A stretch of DNA of 64,000 nt from Symbiotaphrina buchneri (GCA_001599915.1 BCIG01000027.1:310001-374000); one strand, 5' to 3'. Positions 48,741-59,593 are shown, counted from the stretch's first letter. Program-made: numbers and translations. Notes: a model not told the origin generated them from the letters alone.

Positions 48741-50616
48741 TCAATTCAATTCATCAACGTCCCATTGCATTTCATCAAAGTAATCAACCGTCATTTCCCC
48801 TTCAACGCCAACCCACCGCTTCACCTTTCTCGTGTCATCCCCAAGCAATCTCCGAATCACACAATTGGCACCTGATTGGCAGATCCTCCTTCGTCCCAGG
48901 TTTTTCCACCTGGGTCCCACCGGACCATTGACATAATGATACTGTCCGGCAAAACGGTACTGACGATCGTCGCTGAGCGGATAGTATTTGTCACCCCAAT
49001 GGCCCGCAAAATAGAACCAACTGGTCGGTGCCTTCGGAGAGAGTTGGGAAGCTTTGAGGGTGTCTGTAATGTAGTCATATCGGTAGCTGTGCATGTTCCG
49101 AGATGGGTCCCAAAGAGGCCCACGATCGGTTATATCATGCAACAACCCGAATGGTAGTATGTAAGTATGGACGCCTGGTGTGGCATACATAGCATGACTT
49201 CCGGTAGCGGAATACGCAACGGGCTGGCAAAAATTTGTCAGTCCTGGGTTCCGACGTCCTTGGATGAAAGCAGGGGCTTACCCGTTTACCAATCTTTTGC
49301 ACTGCGTCGTAGGAGTACGCGGAACCGAAACTATGCTCCGAAAAATACACCGCCTGGGGTTTGCCTTTGTAGAAGCGGACAACATTGTGTTCCCAATCCC
49401 CAACATGGTTGCCGAACCTCACATCGAGGACCACGTTCCCAAGGTTGAAGCTGTAGAAGTAGAACCAGAATGCATCTACGATGCCATGGCCTTTGTCCAC
49501 TACGATAAGCACAGCAGGCGCTCCACTCTTCCCTCCCCGGATCTTCTTTTCAAGTTGTTTCTGAGCAGGAGGACCTGAGCGTTTGTTCTTTGCTGAGCTG
49601 CCCTGGGTGGGTTTCCGAATTGGGTTATCCGCGAATGTGGATCCTGTATCAATGCCTTCCACAGCTTCATACCATAATGCTTCTTCTGCCGCCAGATCTT
49701 CCGTATCATCTGTGTCTCCATCATCATCATCATCATCTGCACCTGAAATGTCGTCCGTGCCCTTCGGTGGATTCGGCCTGTTCAATTCGCCGGTGAGCCA
49801 TTCTGGTCGCTCCTCGACATTATCATTGCTTGTCAGGAAAACAAACTTTCCGCCCTGATACTCATTGAGTTCGGCCAGGTTAGTGAGGTTAGGATGATCA
49901 GAGTGTGACCGAAGAGGAGTATAGTTGAGGTACGGTGTGGTATGAAGGAGATGATCTTCTATATCACAAGGCCAAAACTTTTCCGCTGAATATAAATGCA
50001 CCAGTGGAGCATAATCAATGACATATTGAGGAACCTCCCGCATGACTCTTTCATCATCATCCCAATCGGCGGGATCAGTCTTGCCTTCAGTCCACGCACT
50101 GTGAGACTGCGCAGGGGGCCCGCTGCTGGAGGGGTGATATTGCTCCTCAGTTGGAGCGAAATGTGATGAGTCCACTTCACTGGCGATTGTACGGAAATGT
50201 GCGGCACCACATATTCCTAGATGCTTACAGGCCTGGCGGTCCCACCATGACTTAGAAGATGCAATCCATGCATCCTCTTCCTCTTGCTCCTCCGCTGTCC
50301 TCGAAGGAGCCCTTTGCTTATAGACCTGGGCTATCGCAGTCCACACCAGAATCACCCAGATCGTAGCAAAATACAAGCGCTTCTTTCTGTGCCGTGCTCC
50401 AACAGGCCGGATGTTTATGTTCGAGTAGGATATGTTGAGAGATGTATCAAGGTCGTGAAAAGAAGCGAGGACCGCTTGTCCGGCATCCGGCGGACCGCCG
50501 GACTTGTAGAGTTCATGTAGGGTAATACTGTCGAGTTCAAGCTCGATCCCGCGCTCGCTCGATGGACCGGCGTCATCGTGGAGGTGGATTGGGTGCGGGA
50601 GAGGGGAAGAGGACAT
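48741..50616 (-). CDS. VPS62: Vacuolar protein sorting Vps62-like protein
   Basis: Exons 50616-49282 and 49223-48741 encode 605 residues. One transmembrane segment near residues 81-98 (LYFATIWVILVWTAIAQV) gives a type II layout. The lumenal part has the Vps62 family pattern: YAPLVHLYSAEKFWPCDIED, then an acidic Asp-rich insert (GADDDDDDGDTDDTED), then DAFWFYFYSFNLG, FGNHVGDWEHNVVRF and GSHAMYATPG. The ATG at 50616 was chosen. The frame stays open upstream to about 50718 but has no ATG there. Yeast Vps62 and its relative Tda6 are linked to vacuolar sorting, mostly from genetic screens. The molecular activity is unknown. Confidence 0.85.
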
Positions 50617-52489
50617 GGTAGGGGCCGGGAAGCCAGATGAGGAAGCAATCCCGGTTGTCAAGGTGGATGTCTGGGGAATGGGGGCCAGCGCCGCATGCCT
50701 TTGCCTGATCAGAGCCACTGCATGGGGCGAAGCAAATACATATTAGCTGAGTATCAAGAGGAGTAGAGCAATATATCAGCAAACGTGGGAAACGTGTGAT
50801 AATAGTGGAAGATAAACGCGGGGTATCAGTCAGCAGCAATGACTCTTTTGAGTCCCCAGTATAGAGGACTTCGGAGCGATGCCCGCATCATGATGTGAAA
50901 TCAGGTCGCAAAGATTGCAAACCAGAACATTATTGCCGGTCTCCGGAAAGCCAGGGGAGACTTCGGCTCTAGGCCGAGGGCGAAGGTTTGCCGCAAGGTA
51001 AGACAGGTTGCCCATAACGCCGGTAGTAAAGGCCGGTCACACATATCATGGACAACGATCTATCATGGTTTTGGTATCATTGACGTATGGAAGGAAGCAG
51101 CGTGACCTGGATCCACAGAGCGCGTCGCGGTTGGTAGCGGATCTGCTCGGACATAGCGCGAAGCTTGGCCTCCGGAAGTAACGGAAATCGCAGGCCATCT
51201 TATATGAGGTAGAGCCTTATGTGTGCTGACAGCTGCTGCAGCCCCTGTTCCGATGACGGATGGAGCCCGAGGTAAACGTTCCGCAAGCATCCGCGGATGA
51301 GAGGGGAAGGACGTCGAACATCGTAAAAAATTATATAAATTATACACGAGATGATGCAACTTACTGGCGACGCCGGCTTCTGAAAGCTTGTCAAAACTTC
51401 CAAATATTGTTGCACTGTTCGGCGATTCCGAAGCGAGGAAACGCTGGTCCTGTTAAAGGGTACGGTAGCTCAGGTTAGGTCCCTAGCTGCTGGATGCTCG
51501 GTGGCTTGCGGGACGTAGCGGGCTGACTGATATAATAATACTGCGTGATGGAGCGAAAGGACGTCTGAAGGACCAGCCTTACAGAGGAAGCATAATACGT
51601 TCTAGAGATACGCATCCAGAGCGTGAAGTAAAGCGGTAGAGAAAAGAAGAGGTGACGAAGAGATGAGCGGAGCTTTCGCCTGCTGCTGCTCGCTGCTGCT
51701 GCTGGTTGCTGCTGATGATGATGAATTACGGTACGAGTTACCAGTCGAGCTGATGGTGTCAGCCTGCTTGCCGGGCAGCGAAACCACCGCCGTCACCAGT
51801 CCATTATTCGGACGAATCAAGGCTGGTCTGGAACGGCGATCCATACTCACCTTAGGGGCATTTTTGGTGGTCAGTGCAGCTCCAGCCCAAATTTGGATGT
51901 ATTCGTAGACTACCGCTTTAGCTTGTAAGACCACGGCAACTCCCTTCTGGACCCGCTTCGATGTTAAGTTGCGGCAGATCACATAGTAGCCAGTTGTCGA
52001 GAGCACATGTTTGTTCATCTTCACCCTGCTGATGCGACTGCGGTGCACTCTTCGACTGGGGAAATGCAGCAAGCAACCGAATAAATCAAGCACCTCAATC
52101 CAGTATGCGTACAGAGTGCAATGCTTTCCTTGCTTTTCCCGAGCTACAGGTACCTTATGCGCCCCGTGGCTCAACTCACTAATCATGAAAATGATGCTGC
52201 AAGAGAAAAAAGGGAATCGTTGATCGAAGCGAGAAATTTTCGCCGACTCAAAGCATCTCTTTCCTTCATTACCTTATTATTATCGTCGCTGTCAATCAAT
52301 AATCGTCGAATGGCACCTGAGGTTGCGGGAGAGGACCTTCCCAAAAACACACAACATCTTGCGACCGATGACGAGCCTCTTCTATTACTTGCTTGAGGAT
52401 ACCAGAGTTTTCATTGCTTGTTGCGCATTGAAACAGGCACTGAAAAGTCCTTTGCCGGGAAAATGGCAGGAGAATTGGTTGTATCCAAA
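50617..52489. other. Intergenic region between VPS62 and a candidate ncRNA
   Basis: This 1.9 kb stretch contains a short TGC/GCT repeat (51680-51722) and one minus-strand frame (51602-52186). That frame has a good GTGAGT donor inside it at about 51853 but no recognisable product. The right end becomes strongly AT-rich before the ncRNA candidate. Confidence 0.4.
51680..51722. repeat. Interrupted TGC trinucleotide repeat
   Basis: TGCTGCTGCT, GCTGCTGCTGCTG and GCTGCTGATGATGATG runs follow each other with single-base breaks. Read on the minus strand it would encode Gln/Ser-rich residues, but no accepted gene covers it. Confidence 0.6.
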
Positions 52490-52495
52490 TATTAA

Positions 52496-52504
52496 TATAT
52501 ATAT
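52496..52504 (+). promoter_or_regulatory. TATA-like element before the candidate ncRNA
   Basis: An alternating TATATATAT tract lies about 30 bp upstream of the first folded segment and about 40 bp upstream of an A-box-like motif. That spacing fits a TATA element of an RNA polymerase III gene such as U6 or the RNase P RNA gene. The surrounding DNA is AT-rich, so chance is possible. Confidence 0.35.
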
Positions 52505-52529
52505 TGCAATATGTTATTTACTTTTAATA

Positions 52530-52823
52530 ATTCCACAGTACTGGCGCAGTGGTTTGGGAGACGCTCCCAGCGGTGTGTCCGAGAAGAAAGGCGGTGCTTC
52601 GGCACTTGCCGCCCCTAACCGGGCGGCAAGCGCCCTTACAAAGCACAGCAAAAGACGTTAGAGTCTTTTCGCAGGGTGCCCGCCGATTGGCGGGCGCCCT
52701 GACTTTATGCCACTCTCATTGGTTGAATCCACGTAGCAACGTAGAGGCCCCGGGTTCATTCCCCGTCCCGCACATGTTTGTCTTGTTTATTCCGTTTGTT
52801 TCTTTGTCTCTTTTGTCTCTTTT
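52530..52823 (+). ncRNA. Candidate structured RNA polymerase III transcript
   Basis: The segment is GC-rich between AT-rich flanks and folds into a series of near-perfect hairpins. Stems are TGGGAG/CTCCCA (52555-52569), GTGC/GCAC closed by a TTCG tetraloop (52594-52605), CTTGCCGCCC/GGGCGGCAAG (52605-52630), AAAAGAC/GTCTTTT (52650-52669) and a 13-bp stem with one G-T pair (52672-52701). An exact A-box match (TGGCGCAGTGG, 52542-52552) and a near B-box (GGTTCATTCC, 52753-52762) are present. T-runs at 52811 and 52820 could terminate transcription. It does not fold as a tRNA; the acceptor stem has no partner. I could not match it to SRP, RNase P, MRP or U6 RNA. Ends are approximate. Confidence 0.45.
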
Positions 52824-53111
52824 GCTGCGATTATTTTTACTAATCGTCCATATCATCATCAAGAGCATCTTAAGGTCGGATTCACCTCAGTAATCAAGTC
52901 AACTCAGTTTAACTGAGTGCGGGGCTCGCCTAGCGAAAAGCTCCGAACAGCCCTCCAAACCGCGTCGCACGAGTACGGGCTATCATCGTTGATGCGTTGA
53001 AGCAGTCGATAGGTGGGCCACAACCTTCTCTCAACACCAAGGCATAGCATCATATGCCCCATAACACCATGGCGCAGGGGCTATCTGTGGATATCACCTA
53101 AGCAATCAGTG

Positions 53112-54202
53112 ATGGCTTCACCTCAGCCTGCGGTCGCCAGCCGCGCCGATGACGCGCCGTGGCCTGGAGATGAGGAATGGGAGTATGAATACTCTACTAC
53201 TGAGACGGAGGTTCGCGCCTTGCTGCCAACCTTAGCATCTTGAAAAGTATGATATTCTAAACTGCTGTATAGGATTATTACATGATCGTGGACCTATCAT
53301 CTGCAGTTCCTCCTCGACCCAAGGTCAAAGCTGGGTCTTCGAGACGCGCGGCTGCGGAGCCAGAGGCAGAGACTGAGGCGCCCGGTCCGAGCCAAGATAG
53401 CATTGCTGGGACACCGCAGGAGTCTCGAGAAACATCTCCAGGAGAACCGGCCAGCGAGGTCCAGATCCTTGACCTTCATACGGCCAATCCAATCATCTCG
53501 TACCAAAATCAGGTCTACAGCTGCAATTGGGCCACCAGTCTGGGCACAGATCTGATCTTTGCACCACCTTCGACTGTAGATGACACGGTAACGCCTCTGA
53601 AGTCAACGCCCAGCTATGATCTCATCGCAGCCACTCCCGCTCGGCTGATCGGACAGCCTGTGACCCTCCTCCCGAAGCAGAGTTACGCTCAGGAAAGAGG
53701 GAAGCGCCAAAGGTCCGCTACTGAGAGTGAGGAGCCACTTCAAGGCGCTGCCGCTCAAACAGCCTTCAAGATTCCCGTCGGTCCCAGCTCTGGTAGACAG
53801 CGCCATGAGCAAGCGCGGTTCCTTGAGCGTCTTATGAGTATCAAGCAGGAAAAAGGCGAGAAGGACTATGTGACGGTGTTTGCGCATAAGGGTGGAAGAA
53901 GGGCTGCGATGGAAGGAAGCTTGAGCGCGGGAGGAAGCATCCCTGTTGGTGATATGGAGGTGGGTGGTACTTTGTCAAGCACAACTACTCGAGGACGACC
54001 GGGTCGTCCAAGAGGGCGGAAAAGAGGTAGGAGGAGATCGCGAACAAGCTTCTTTGGACGTGAAAGAGAGACGACTGAGGATGGCTCACAAGCCGAGAGC
54101 ATTGCAACGCCGCGAACCTGGAATGAATTGGACAGCCAGGGCGCATCTATCAGCGACGCGAGACACGAGATCAGGGTGCCGAAAACAGGAAGAGGAAAAT
54201 AG
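53112..54202 (+). CDS. TFIIIC subunit with triple-barrel domain (Tfc7/Sfc7-like)
   Basis: Exons 53112-53210 and 53273-54202 give 342 residues. The sequence EEWEYEYSTTETEDYYMIVD across the splice, then YQNQVYSCNWATSLGTDLIF, is the triple-barrel domain of the TFIIIC tau-55/Sfc7 family. TFIIIC binds the A and B boxes of tRNA and other polymerase III genes; this subunit pairs with the tau-95 homolog. Between the two conserved blocks lies a Pro/Glu-rich insert. The C-terminus is basic with an AT-hook-like GRPGRPRGRKRGRRR. The donor GTTCGC is unusual, but the product joins exactly. A second frame reads DIDMADAPA just past the stop, so a small 3' intron is conceivable. Confidence 0.85.
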
Positions 54203-54778
54203 TCAAGTGGATATTGACATGGCGGACGCCCCTGCCTGAGGGCGTCTATATGTTGTATTTTCGGAGCGCTCCGATTGAACCGCAAGCCGCCAGTCATGGC
54301 CTAGTATCCGCGAGAGATGCAATTGGGTTGTGATACAATGTGCTCAGTACTGAAACTATGCCCTCCGGTCTTCAGCGGCGCCTGAGAATGGTCCTCATCT
54401 GCAAACGATAAGTTCGCGTTTCTGGGAATCACATAGATGCATTCCATGGAAATGTGAGTGATAACTCTACATGTGAGTCGTTCCTGGCGTGGAAAGGCTA
54501 TTTAACAACATGTTCTCTAATTTCATCCATGGTAGATACGGGGAAAGCATATCGCAGATCGATTGGCGAGAGTGTAAAAGCACGCCGTCCTACGCTTGCC
54601 CGTCATACTGATTTCAGTGCCTTCGCTACTGGCTTCCAAATCTTCGCTCTCTATGCAATGGCCGCTGGGCGGGCTTGAGGGGTCTTGATTGCTTGAAACG
54701 GGCCTTGTCCTCCTAGGAGCTCAGGGGAGGTTACTGCCAGGTTCCTGCGAAGCACATTCATACTCCAGTTGCCGCTAT
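54203..54778. other. Intergenic, convergent 3' ends
   Basis: These 576 bp lie between the stop codons of the TFIIIC subunit and the secreted protein. No gene was recognised. Confidence 0.45.
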
Positions 54779-55603
54779 TCAAGATCCGGTAAACGACCTG
54801 GAAGAGGTGTATTTGTCGGTGTGGGACCGTTCAGGTTGTCTGCTGCCCCCATTGTCGAGCTCTCTGCTGTGGCTCACTATATCCGCAAGCCATGACAGGT
54901 AGCTTGGTGGGGCAGTCTCTGCCATCTTGATATCATTCGTACTGTTGGTGTCATGATTGTCCGTGCTTGTTGGCTGAGACGCAGTTCCTGGGACACTCCC
55001 TTCTGGGCAGGATACTCCATGGCTGCAGGCATACGCAAAGAGCTCGACAATGGCATTGACCTGGTCCTCCGAGAAGTCCCCTCGAACGGCGTCTCCGTTT
55101 AGCTCCACTGCTACCGGTGTGGACGTTGCGAGTTCCTCATTCCTTGGAACAAGCGGTACTGGCTGTGGGGCTGCACTTGACATGTATGCAAGATATCCCA
55201 GCAGCTCGAGGAGCGCAACCCCTTGGGCGTACGTCATCCGACGTTCAATCCTTGACGCATTGATAGCACAACCGGTGGTGTTGCAAACTTTCTTGCTGTC
55301 AATGTACCCTGGGCTTGTTTGGTGCAGAGTATAAAGGAGCTCAACATCACTCCGGTTACTGAAGAGTTCTCGAGGGGCCGCGGTCGACGTCAGGGCAGAC
55401 TTGACTGGGGTAGGGAGGATCAAAAAACCTGAGACAAAACGATTGTTAGTGGTCAAAAACCGGTGCACGGTGGATGAAGCAAGCATGGAATTGAGGTGCT
55501 CACCACTCGGCGGATATTCCTTCTGAGATCGTGGAGCTGGACGAGCAATAGAACTGCTCACCAAGAAAACCAGGAACGTGAACTCGACCCACAAGGGCTT
55601 CAT
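54779..55603 (-). CDS. Putative secreted protein of unknown function
   Basis: The frame of 274 residues starts with a classic signal peptide (MKPLWVEFTFLVFLVSSSIA, cleavage probably before RPAP). The mature part has four cysteines in two pairs, VCNTTGC and ACSHGVSC, and several NxS/T sites. The C-terminus is Ser/Thr-rich. An intron was inferred at 55429-55503. It has a GTGAGC donor, a CCACTAAC branch, a pyrimidine tract and CAG. It is 75 nt, in phase and stopless. The spliced form has 249 residues. I know no family for it. It could act in the cell wall or outside the cell. Confidence 0.65.
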   Translation of the reverse strand: MKPLWVEFTFLVFLVSSSIARPAPRSQKEYPPSGEHLNSMLASSTVHRFLTTNNRFVSGFLILPTPVKSALTSTAAPRELFSNRSDVELLYTLHQTSPGYIDSKKVCNTTGCAINASRIERRMTYAQGVALLELLGYLAYMSSAAPQPVPLVPRNEELATSTPVAVELNGDAVRGDFSEDQVNAIVELFAYACSHGVSCPEGSVPGTASQPTSTDNHDTNSTNDIKMAETAPPSYLSWLADIVSHSRELDNGGSRQPERSHTDKYTSSRSFTGS

Positions 55604-56353
55604 GCCAGCACGAGCTCCTTGTCTACAACGCAGAAGCGCTCTGCACAGGCTTTCAGAAAACTATGGATTGCTAGAAGAGAGAAACAAGCCAGATGCGTAA
55701 CAGAAAATGCCTCCAATGTGGGCGCTCATGGCTGGATCTTATAGTACATTCGTTCAAATGACATAAAGTGGCTCAGGCTCGAGGCCTCGCAAGCGTCTTC
55801 ACAGCACTCCTGCATGACTATATCAGCATACCGACATACATTGCTGGAAATGTGAATTTTCCCCCGTCTGATGGTCTCCGGGCTGATCACACTGGCGTCT
55901 GATTGAGCGCACATATGTCACAGGAGGCACCCATGACGCGTAGCTACATCTGCCTGACTATCGTAGGCCGGACATGAGATCAATTCTGGTGGTGAAGCGA
56001 CGGAGTATCGGCGAGAATTCACAGGGAAGATGGAGTGTTGGAGCTCTCTAGCTGTTTGAGGCCAATTAAGCCAATTTTAGACGTGAATTCAAGGTTCGTA
56101 GTCTAGGGGCATGACGCCAGCCTTGAGCAATGGTTTACAATCTTCAACAGCAGCACGAGATCCAAACTGTCATGTGAACCAGCTCTCTTGTGCCAGTTCG
56201 TATTCATCAAACGTTCAGAACATGCGGATCATATATGATTCATTCCTATCTATGATTCAGTCATCATATAACAGCCAGCAGCCCACTCACGGCATATTTC
56301 TTGTCGCCTGATGACTCCAGAGCCCTTGCATGCGTGGTTCTAACTAGCTTACC
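55604..56353. other. Intergenic region, secreted-protein promoter and AIP1 3' end
   Basis: These 750 bp separate two minus-strand genes. No convincing frame or RNA gene was seen. Confidence 0.45.
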
Positions 56354-58384
56354 TTACGTGCTTATGCCCTCCACCTTCCAGACTTTGACTGCGGCATCAG
56401 CACCGACGCTCACGACCTTCTTGATGGAAGTCTTGGTTCCTTCCAACCACTCAACGCCATTGACGCCGTCTTTGTGCGCATTGCTGGCTTTCACTCTCTT
56501 CCCCGGACTCTCCACACTCCACACGTACACGTTCGTATCCAGGCCGCCGCTGACAGCGTAGGTGCCCTCCTTGTTCCAAGCAATCGACGTGACCCGCCCT
56601 GAGTGTGCGGACCAGCGGTTTGTCACCATCGTCCATCCGTCAGACTTGTAAACGAAGATCTTGCCGGACGAGTCGCCTGCGGCTAGGAGGGAGCCGTCAT
56701 GGGAGAAGGCTAGGGCGGAAACCGCGGAGCTGGAGTTCTTGAGTTCCGCTTTTGGTTCCAGTGTCTTTCCGGAGAGTGTGAAGACGCGAGTGGTCTGGTC
56801 ATCTCCACCCACGGCAACAAGTGTGCCTCTTGCTGCTATAGCCGTAGGTGCGAATTTGGTCAGAAGCTCACCAATCTTATTGCCGTCCTCGTAGATCTCC
56901 ACACCGGTGTCCGTTGCCACTAGAGCCTTCTTTCCACTTGTCGCAATACCCTTTGGTTGTCCAACGGTCTTGATGGCACTTCCAGTGAAAGTCTTCGCCG
57001 AGCCATCTATAGATCGCAGATGGTCGTCCCACCCCACGCTGAAGATCTTGGTTGGTCCCTCCTCCGTTGCGGCGAAACCGGTCACTTGGTTGGTATGGGT
57101 CTCTCCGTCCACTGTCTCTACTGATCCAGTCGCAACATCCCATGCACAGACGCGGCCCTCATAGCTGCCCGTCCATAACGTATCTCCTTGCGCCCCTGGG
57201 CTTTCTGTGGATCCAACGGACGTAATGTTCCTTTGGTGGCCCTGAACCACCCGCAGCTGCTTATCACTACCTTCTGTGAAGTAATTCAGCGAGCCATCCA
57301 GACTCAAGCTGATTACCAGGCCATCGGTCCTTCCGTTCGGCCATACCACCCCAACCTGGTGGTTGGGTATGCTGACAACTCCCTCTTCACCAAGTCTCCA
57401 AGTCTGGACGATCTTGCCCGCTTCGACATCCCATACCTTCACCGTCTGATCCGCGCTCGAAGTAACAAACTTTTTCGAGTCCTTTGCCCAGGAGACTCCG
57501 AATATGCTACCTTTATGCTCCCCGGCGCCTATCTCTGTCTTTACCTCGCCAGTCTTGCCATCATAAATCCAAACCTTCCTGTCTGCGCCCACGCTTACCA
57601 GGCTGGCTCCGTCGGGACTGAATGCAACGCCGTAAATGTAGTTAGTGTGCTGATTTCTGAAGCTGGTGTTGAATTTGAAGGGCGCCCCATGGAAGAAAGC
57701 CAATGTATGGTCATCTCCTCCAGTAGCTGCGCGCAATGGCCGTTGCTGCCGTATTGAGACGCTATTGATCTGCGAGCTGTGTCCTGATATTTCACCAACA
57801 GAGTTTCCACTATCTGCGGTGATGCAATGACCCATACGCTCCTTCCCATTTCCAACGGCTATAATCCTTTGGGAGTCGCCATCCCAAGCCAGATCGTTGA
57901 TGCGCCCGGATATGATAGGGTATTCGCCTTGTTCAAAGAGGACCATCAGCAATCGCCCTGTGTAGAGCCGGCCCTTCCAGTTTTGATACCTTTAGTTGCG
58001 CCTTCTCCCACGCAATCCCAGACTCTGACTGTTCCAGTAACATCTCCACTGGCGACATAGAAACCCGAAGGCGAGAAGCGGGCAACTGACGTCTGCGTAG
58101 TATGTCCGGTATATTGTGTACTTATGGAAGGGTTATCTATGTTTCGGAGGAAGATTGATTTATTGGACTCCAGCAAACTCAGCTTGCGGTCACAAATGAA
58201 TTCTTTCTGCAATTTACTTACGGCGTAGGCTATGCGCTGTCCCTTGGGATCGCTGGAGAGCTGTGTGGGCTGGCCCCGCGTTGTGCTAGGCAAAGCGGCC
58301 CAGATGGCGTCTGAGTCCTTGGTCAGATTGCTCGGCAGAAGATGCGCGCAAGATTTTGATTGTCCTACCTGGAGTTATTGACAT
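56354..58384 (-). CDS. AIP1: Actin-interacting protein 1 (WD40 repeats)
   Basis: Exons read right to left: 58384-58369, 58310-58222, 58167-57990 and 57927-56354, giving 618 residues. The first exon is only 16 nt and encodes MSITP. Two seven-bladed WD40 propellers follow. Blades show the usual pattern, for example SSADQTVKVWDVEAGKIV and FSHDGSLLAAGDSSGKIFVY. The ending KVVSVGADAAVKVWKVEG is typical. Aip1 works with cofilin to disassemble actin filaments at cortical patches. The intron at 58168-58221 was inferred because its removal gives AYASNKSIFLR, the family sequence. It is 54 nt, in phase and stopless, and ends with an uncommon GAG. Confidence 0.93.
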
Positions 58385-58814
58385 TGGGGAGCTGTGTGGT
58401 GCGCACGATTAAGAAGAGAAGTTGTTTATAGAGTGAGTGGTGCCTGCACCTAAATGATTGAGTGGGAGGAGTAATTGAGTACACAGATGACGACGAAGCT
58501 ACAAGCTCGGCAGCGGTGGCTCGAATTATACGAAGTATACGCCCGCAGAGTTTCACCAATGTTTGACCCAGGCAACATACGTGAACACCAGACCTTCTAG
58601 GCTACAACAACACATGACTTTCCCGGGGATGGTAGTAGTATTAGATGCTCCCATGGAGCCGCTAAGCAGCAGATTAGAAACCATGTTGCCTTGCACCATA
58701 ATGCCCGTCGCTGAGCGTTCGACAAGGGGACGGAGGGCGACACCGGCGCCACAGTAGAACTCAGGTTACATGCGTAATATACAAGAAGATAATGTGCCAG
58801 ACGATGAGCAACGA
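58385..58814. other. Intergenic, AIP1 promoter and bS18m 3' end
   Basis: These 430 bp lie between two minus-strand genes and should hold the AIP1 promoter. Nothing else was recognised. Confidence 0.45.
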
Positions 58815-59593
58815 CTAGAAAGGGTATCGCGTCCGCCTTTTCTGCAAGTCCCACTCCAAGAGTTCAGGATGTTTGTGCACGCTCGGCATGAGCCCAATGC
58901 CAATGGCCCGTCTGATAGCTTTAGCAAGCTTTCTCTGGTTCTTTGGCCGAAGACCTGTTTCTGAAGAGTGCTTTATACGGCCCATCGTAGTCGTATATTC
59001 GGCAATCATGGAAAAGTTCTAGGCGCAAAGTCAGTTTGTTGGTCGGCCCCATCGTTCCAGGCATAGCGCGTACCTTGTATTCATTGATGGGATTGATGTT
59101 CAGTGCATCGAAGGCATCAATTGTAGGTGGCCCTCTAGTGCGCCATTTCTGTGTTTCCCGTATACTCAGATCATGAGGAGCGTAGACGTCCCCGGCCTTC
59201 CACCTCCTGGTTACCAGCTTTTCTATGTCTGCAGCCCTGCCTGATTGCTCAAGGGCTTCTATCTGTTGACGTCGATTTAAAGAACGCTGATCCATCTGCG
59301 CGAGCCGCTTTTCTATTGATTTGTATATCTTCTGGTTCCCCTTTCCCTGCCCTGCAGTTTGTGGGGCGTTTGAGGGCCGTTGCCGGGGAGGTGTTGCTGT
59401 CCGGCTCTGAGGTGAAGATCTAGGAAACAGATCTGCATCATCAGTCTAGGTTGTAAAGCAGTCGCTTCTGTTCAAACTCACCACTGATAGCATTGCCCTC
59501 CTGCCTAACCGCCGCGGAAGAAAAAGACGCGCTCCAGCACTGGCAGGGCCTCAAGGCGCGGATGAAGGTAGTTTGTAAAATCGTTGAAGGCAT
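58815..59593 (-). CDS. RSM18: Mitochondrial small-subunit ribosomal protein bS18m
   Basis: Exons read right to left: 59593-59482, 59432-59074 and 59018-58815, giving 224 residues. Exon 1 encodes a mitochondrial presequence (MPSTILQTTFIRALRPCQ). Exon 3 carries the bS18 core: EYTTTMGRIKHSSETGLRP, NQRKLAKAIRRAIGIGLMPS. A fungal N-terminal extension with YKSIEKRLAQMDQRSLN lies in exon 2. The acceptor for exon 2 is GCAG at 59433-59436, since the nearer CTAG leads to a stop. The gene is divergent from a mitochondrial PPR gene, with 344 bp between the starts. Confidence 0.9.

Noticed and set aside
51602-52186. Minus-strand frame of 194 codons
   Set aside because: It has one good intron donor, but its product is low complexity, overlaps a TGC repeat and resembles no family. 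Too weak to call a gene.
52530-52780. tRNA gene, because of the A-box and near B-box
   Set aside because: The 3' acceptor strand (CCCGCAC) has no complementary 5' strand at the right place, the T-arm has a mismatch, and the boxes are about 200 bp apart. No anticodon arm can be drawn.
52530-52823. SRP RNA or RNase P/MRP RNA
   Set aside because: I could not find the SRP helix 8 core, the UGUAA-type Alu loop or the P/MRP conserved regions in the sequence. A covariance search could still change this.
54186-54239. Alternative C-terminus of the TFIIIC subunit in a second frame (DIDMADAPA)
   Set aside because: It looks like a natural acidic end, but I could find no intron of usable length that joins it in phase, so the stop at 54202 was kept.
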